From Bacillus cytotoxicus (GTDB lineage: Bacteria > Bacillota > Bacilli > Bacillales > Bacillaceae_G): DNA of 64,000 bases. Every line of letters begins with the position of its first letter. Position 1 is the stretch's first letter. The translations under genes were made by a program, and so were the position numbers. The notes under the pieces are model-generated. The model was not told the DNA's origin and did no database searches. It was given only the letters and a program-made list of their open reading frames with translations. This document shows, piece by piece, positions 61,384 to 64,000 of this stretch. Where the stretch lies: contig NZ_JAMBOP010000018.1 in NCBI RefSeq assembly GCF_023715645.1, forward strand, positions 1 through 64,000, written 5' to 3'.

Positions 61384-61755
61384 CTACTCTCTCAAACCAG
61401 CTCCAACAACTTTTCCTGACTTCTCATCTACAAGTTTGATGATGTCCCCTAATAAACTACTCTTTGTAGAGCGAAACACAACTTGTGTCACTTCTTTCTC
61501 TTCAAAAAAACGCTCTTTTAAAGAAAACCCATCTGTATTTGCAACCGTTTTACTAACTTGAGCTTCTTTCCATTCACCGATCACTTCTTTTTTCTGCGAA
61601 TCAGAAAGTGAGTTCCAAGCAATTTCTCGTACATCTTTTGCTGTTTGTGTTGCTACTGCTTTATTATTTGTTTGTTTTTCAGTCGTTTGACAACCACCTA
61701 ATAGTAACGAGGAAAAAATAACTGCTGAAAGAATTATAGTATTCAGTTGTTTCAA
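61384..61755 (-). CDS. Small lipoprotein of unknown function
   Basis: A 123-residue lipoprotein with lipobox 'LLLGGCQTT' (Cys near 22). The mature part, 'EIAWNSLSDSQKKEVIGEWK' and later 'KLVDEKSGKVVGAGLRE', is charged and without a recognised domain. Translation starts at TTG behind AGGAGATGAATCAC. Monocistronic. Confidence 0.75.
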   Translation of the reverse strand: MKQLNTIILSAVIFSSLLLGGCQTTEKQTNNKAVATQTAKDVREIAWNSLSDSQKKEVIGEWKEAQVSKTVANTDGFSLKERFFEEKEVTQVVFRSTKSSLLGDIIKLVDEKSGKVVGAGLRE

Positions 61756-61930
61756 AGTGATTCATCTCCTGTTCTATTCATCCACTTCAATTTTTACATT
61801 TTGGTTGATATCCTCTCTTTTCATAGAAAGCTGAACTTCAACTCACAACTTTACATACCAATAAATTTTATATTATTTAGAATTTTTGTTAAAATAAATT
61901 TAGACTAACTTATAAAAAGGGAGAATACAT

Positions 61931-62476
61931 ATGCAATACTTTATTGGGATTGTGCCTTCAGACGAATACAAAGAAAAAATATTTAAGGTTCAACAACGCT
62001 TGGAAAATAATTTACTTGTGGATGTTGTTGAACCACACATTACGGTAAAAGCTCAAGGTGGTTTAACTGCCGATTTAGAATGGATTGAAAAACTAAAAAA
62101 GATTTGTGCAAATTTCCCTGTGTTCAATATCTCACTAAATCAACCCATGTTTTTTGGAGAAAGTGTTCTTTTCTTGAGTGTTACATCAGAAAAAATATTT
62201 GAATTACATCAGAAAATTGTTAAAGCCATTTCTCCTGATAGTGAGTTGATAAAAAAATATATGGAACTAGATAATTATGTACCTCATTTAACAATGGGAC
62301 AAACAGCTTTTGGACTATCTAGTAAAGATTTAAAAGTAATGGCTAAAATTATTGAAAAAGAGCTAAGTCCTTATCCTACATTTGAAGTTAGTTTCATAAG
62401 GATATATCAAGAAAAAGAAACAAACAAATATGTAAAATATCTAGATATCCCTCTTAAAAGGCATTCTCAAATGTAA
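61931..62476 (+). CDS. 2H phosphodiesterase (2'-5' RNA ligase-like)
   Basis: A 181-residue protein of the LigT/2H fold. The two catalytic HxT motifs are 'VVEPHITVKAQG' (near residue 37) and 'NYVPHLTMGQT' (near 118). Family members open cyclic phosphates or join 2'-5' RNA; the real substrate here is unknown. GGGAGAATACATATG gives the start. Confidence 0.88.
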   Translation: MQYFIGIVPSDEYKEKIFKVQQRLENNLLVDVVEPHITVKAQGGLTADLEWIEKLKKICANFPVFNISLNQPMFFGESVLFLSVTSEKIFELHQKIVKAISPDSELIKKYMELDNYVPHLTMGQTAFGLSSKDLKVMAKIIEKELSPYPTFEVSFIRIYQEKETNKYVKYLDIPLKRHSQM

Positions 62477-62489
62477 ACGAAACTGCTAC

Positions 62490-63335
62490 TTATTTTATCA
62501 TCTCAACAAACTTCTGAAGAGCACCTGAAAATAGTACATCTTTCCTCATGATAAAATAAGTTGGCACTTTAGAATATTTCTCAGGGAGAGCAGTTAATGT
62601 TAAAGATTGTTCATGGTCTTTCACAATTGATTTGACCATGACAGCAATACCCATTCCGGCCTTCACACAGCCAATGATCGCTTCAATCGTACCAAATTCT
62701 AATACACGCTTTGGATAAATACCTTCTTCTTTTAACCACTTTTCTACCTTATTTCGATAGTGGCAGCCGTTTCCGAAAGCTAACATTGTGACTTTATCAA
62801 GTTCTTGCAAAGTATGTAAAGGTTGATGACTAATAACCGTTAGTTCTTCCTCACAGAACAAAGTGGAAGTTAAATCCGGATGATGAACATCTTCAACAAT
62901 GAAAGCTCCTTCTAGTTTACGTTCGATCACAAGTTGAATTAGCTCAGTGCTTGTGTGGGTTTCTAACACTAATTCGACCTCAGGATAATTTTCATAATAA
63001 CTTTTCAAAAGTGGTGGCAAGCGGACCGCAGCTGTAGAGTTGGTAGATCCAATTTTCAGCGTACCTAGAGGTGTTGAGTGATTACTTTGTACCAATCTGA
63101 TTGATTGCTCAGTTAAATCTAGTATTCTCCTAGCATATGTTAACAAAATCTCGCCATTAGAATTTAAAGTAACTCCCTTTCCATTGCGATAAAATAATGG
63201 AACTCCTAACTCATCCTCTAGCTGTTTAATTTTCATCGTTACATTTGATTGAACATAGTTTAGTGATTTTGCTGCTTTCGATATACTTCCTTCTTCAGCT
63301 ACTTTTATAAATACCTTCAAGTCTTTAATATCCAC
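62490..63335 (-). CDS. LysR-family transcriptional regulator
   Basis: A 281-residue regulator. The N-terminal winged helix is 'LKVFIKVAEEGSISKAAKSL' then 'NYVQSNVTMKIKQLEDELGV', and the effector domain starts at 'GTLKIGSTNSTAAVRLPPLL'. The GTG start is preceded by GAGGTGAG; an ATG eight codons upstream is less likely. It is divergent from an MFS gene, with a dyad between them. That is the classic LysR layout, and the MFS gene is the probable target. Confidence 0.9.
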   Translation of the reverse strand: MDIKDLKVFIKVAEEGSISKAAKSLNYVQSNVTMKIKQLEDELGVPLFYRNGKGVTLNSNGEILLTYARRILDLTEQSIRLVQSNHSTPLGTLKIGSTNSTAAVRLPPLLKSYYENYPEVELVLETHTSTELIQLVIERKLEGAFIVEDVHHPDLTSTLFCEEELTVISHQPLHTLQELDKVTMLAFGNGCHYRNKVEKWLKEEGIYPKRVLEFGTIEAIIGCVKAGMGIAVMVKSIVKDHEQSLTLTALPEKYSKVPTYFIMRKDVLFSGALQKFVEMIK

Positions 63336-63351
63336 ACATCTCACCTCTTGA

Positions 63352-63372
63352 GATATCATTTTTTTTGATATC
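63352..63372. promoter_or_regulatory. Dyad between the LysR and MFS genes
   Basis: GATATC arms separated by nine bases, all A or T (63352-63357 and 63367-63372). It starts just upstream of the LysR start codon. LysR sites usually contain T-N11-A, which the T-rich centre can satisfy. Confidence 0.5.
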
Positions 63373-63446
63373 TTTTATCTTTATTATTCATTTTGCATGA
63401 TACCTTTCTATTCATACAATAAGAGCAAGAGGAGGTTATAATAAAA

Positions 63447-64000
63447 ATGCAGAGACAAAAAACTAAACATGATTTCACTAGTTCTTACAAATGGATTATT
63501 TTATTGATTGCAACTATTTCACAAACATGTGCTACATTTGTTACGTACGGGATTGGCCCGTTAGCTTCTTTATGGCAGCAAGTGCATCACCTATCTCAAT
63601 TTCAAACTGGGTTACTTGTATCAGCTGTAAATATTGGACCGATCTTCTCGATGCTGTTTTTCGGAAACTTAATGGATCGATATGGCGAAAGATGGATTGT
63701 AGGTGGAGGTTCTATCTTACTTGGAGTAAGTATGTTGCTTGCCTATCCAGTCGCCACTTACACATATATAGTTGTTATTTTACTATTTGTAGGAGTTTGG
63801 TATGGAACGGCCCAACCTGGAGGTAGTAAAGCTATTGTTAAGTGGTTTCCCCCTAAGCGTAGAGGCCTTGCCATGGGTGTCCGTCAAACTGGGATTCCGA
63901 TTGGAGGTGCTTTAGCTTCTAGTACGCTTCCTTTCTTTTTTTATAAATATGGGTTACCTTCTGTCATCCTTGTGCAAGCGATTGTCGCTATTTGTGGCGG
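63447..64000 (+). CDS. MFS transporter, partial (cut by window end)
   Basis: AGGAGG lies 11 bases before the ATG, and the frame stays open to the last base. The 184 visible residues begin MQRQKTKHDFTSSYKWIILL and show six hydrophobic segments, the N-terminal half of a major facilitator. The 2-3 loop is 'FFGNLMDRYGERWIVGG' and the 4-5 region is 'WFPPKRRGLAMGVRQTGIPI', close to the cyanate/nitrate-type MFS branch. It is divergent from the LysR regulator. Confidence 0.88.
   Translation, partial: MQRQKTKHDFTSSYKWIILLIATISQTCATFVTYGIGPLASLWQQVHHLSQFQTGLLVSAVNIGPIFSMLFFGNLMDRYGERWIVGGGSILLGVSMLLAYPVATYTYIVVILLFVGVWYGTAQPGGSKAIVKWFPPKRRGLAMGVRQTGIPIGGALASSTLPFFFYKYGLPSVILVQAIVAICG

Overview
The window is low-GC, densely coded chromosomal DNA from the Bacillus cereus group. 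The evidence is the close fit of many proteins to Bacillus families (TopB, Pdp, DeoC, DeoR, CsoR, KimA, MurJ/YtgP, HflX), strong GGAGG-type ribosome binding sites, and about eleven copies of a roughly 160-190 bp interspersed repeat resembling the 'bcr' repeats of that group. I assign the group from recollection of these families, not from a database search. I see no rRNA, tRNA, CRISPR array, prophage or obvious defence island.

Layout. 1-2540 is a decayed accessory strip: a truncated NRPS-type condensation domain, frame-broken ORF remnants and a small MITE with a perfect 8-bp target duplication. 2540-8800 carries topB, an Xaa-Pro aminopeptidase, selO and cdd. 8800-13200 is the deoxynucleoside catabolism locus deoR-deoC-(nupC)-pdp-cdd with a recognisable DeoR operator. 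Its nupC is reduced to 17 codons next to a structured, IS200/IS605-like noncoding remnant. 13400-18250 holds a broken SDR gene, a CobW-type GTPase and the copper operon csoR-copA-copZ. 18400-20100 has a histidine-kinase relic followed by a membrane protein/PspA pair. 20580-26500 has mntH, a two-component system with an M23 peptidase, and an orphan oligopeptide-binding lipoprotein. 27000-41000 is mostly housekeeping (mtaD, lipase, LigB-type dioxygenase, CapA-like protein, msrA, FusB-like protein, murJ, an Fsr-like MFS protein, hflX).

41100-41340 is a gene-free stretch with a strong promoter, a long foldable transcript and a terminator, so probably a small RNA of about 185 nt. 41450-48600 has PPK2, an ECF sigma/anti-sigma pair, a marR-rhodanese-EVE operon, kimA and a Nudix gene. 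48860-50089 is a GC-rich beta-lactamase-fold hydrolase that looks recently acquired. 51000-53020 is a Fur-boxed iron permease operon. 53300-58500 has relics, two lineage-specific proteins and several micro-ORFs. The right end has a flavin monooxygenase, a YwqG-like protein, a 2H phosphodiesterase and a LysR gene divergent from an MFS gene cut by the window edge.

The most unusual content is the mobile and noncoding DNA. Two elements with 15-bp inverted ends and perfect 8-bp target duplications (38641-39005 and 50716-50943) carry the conserved hairpin core of the interspersed repeat. The same core occurs nine more times with different ends. I found no convincing new multi-gene system.
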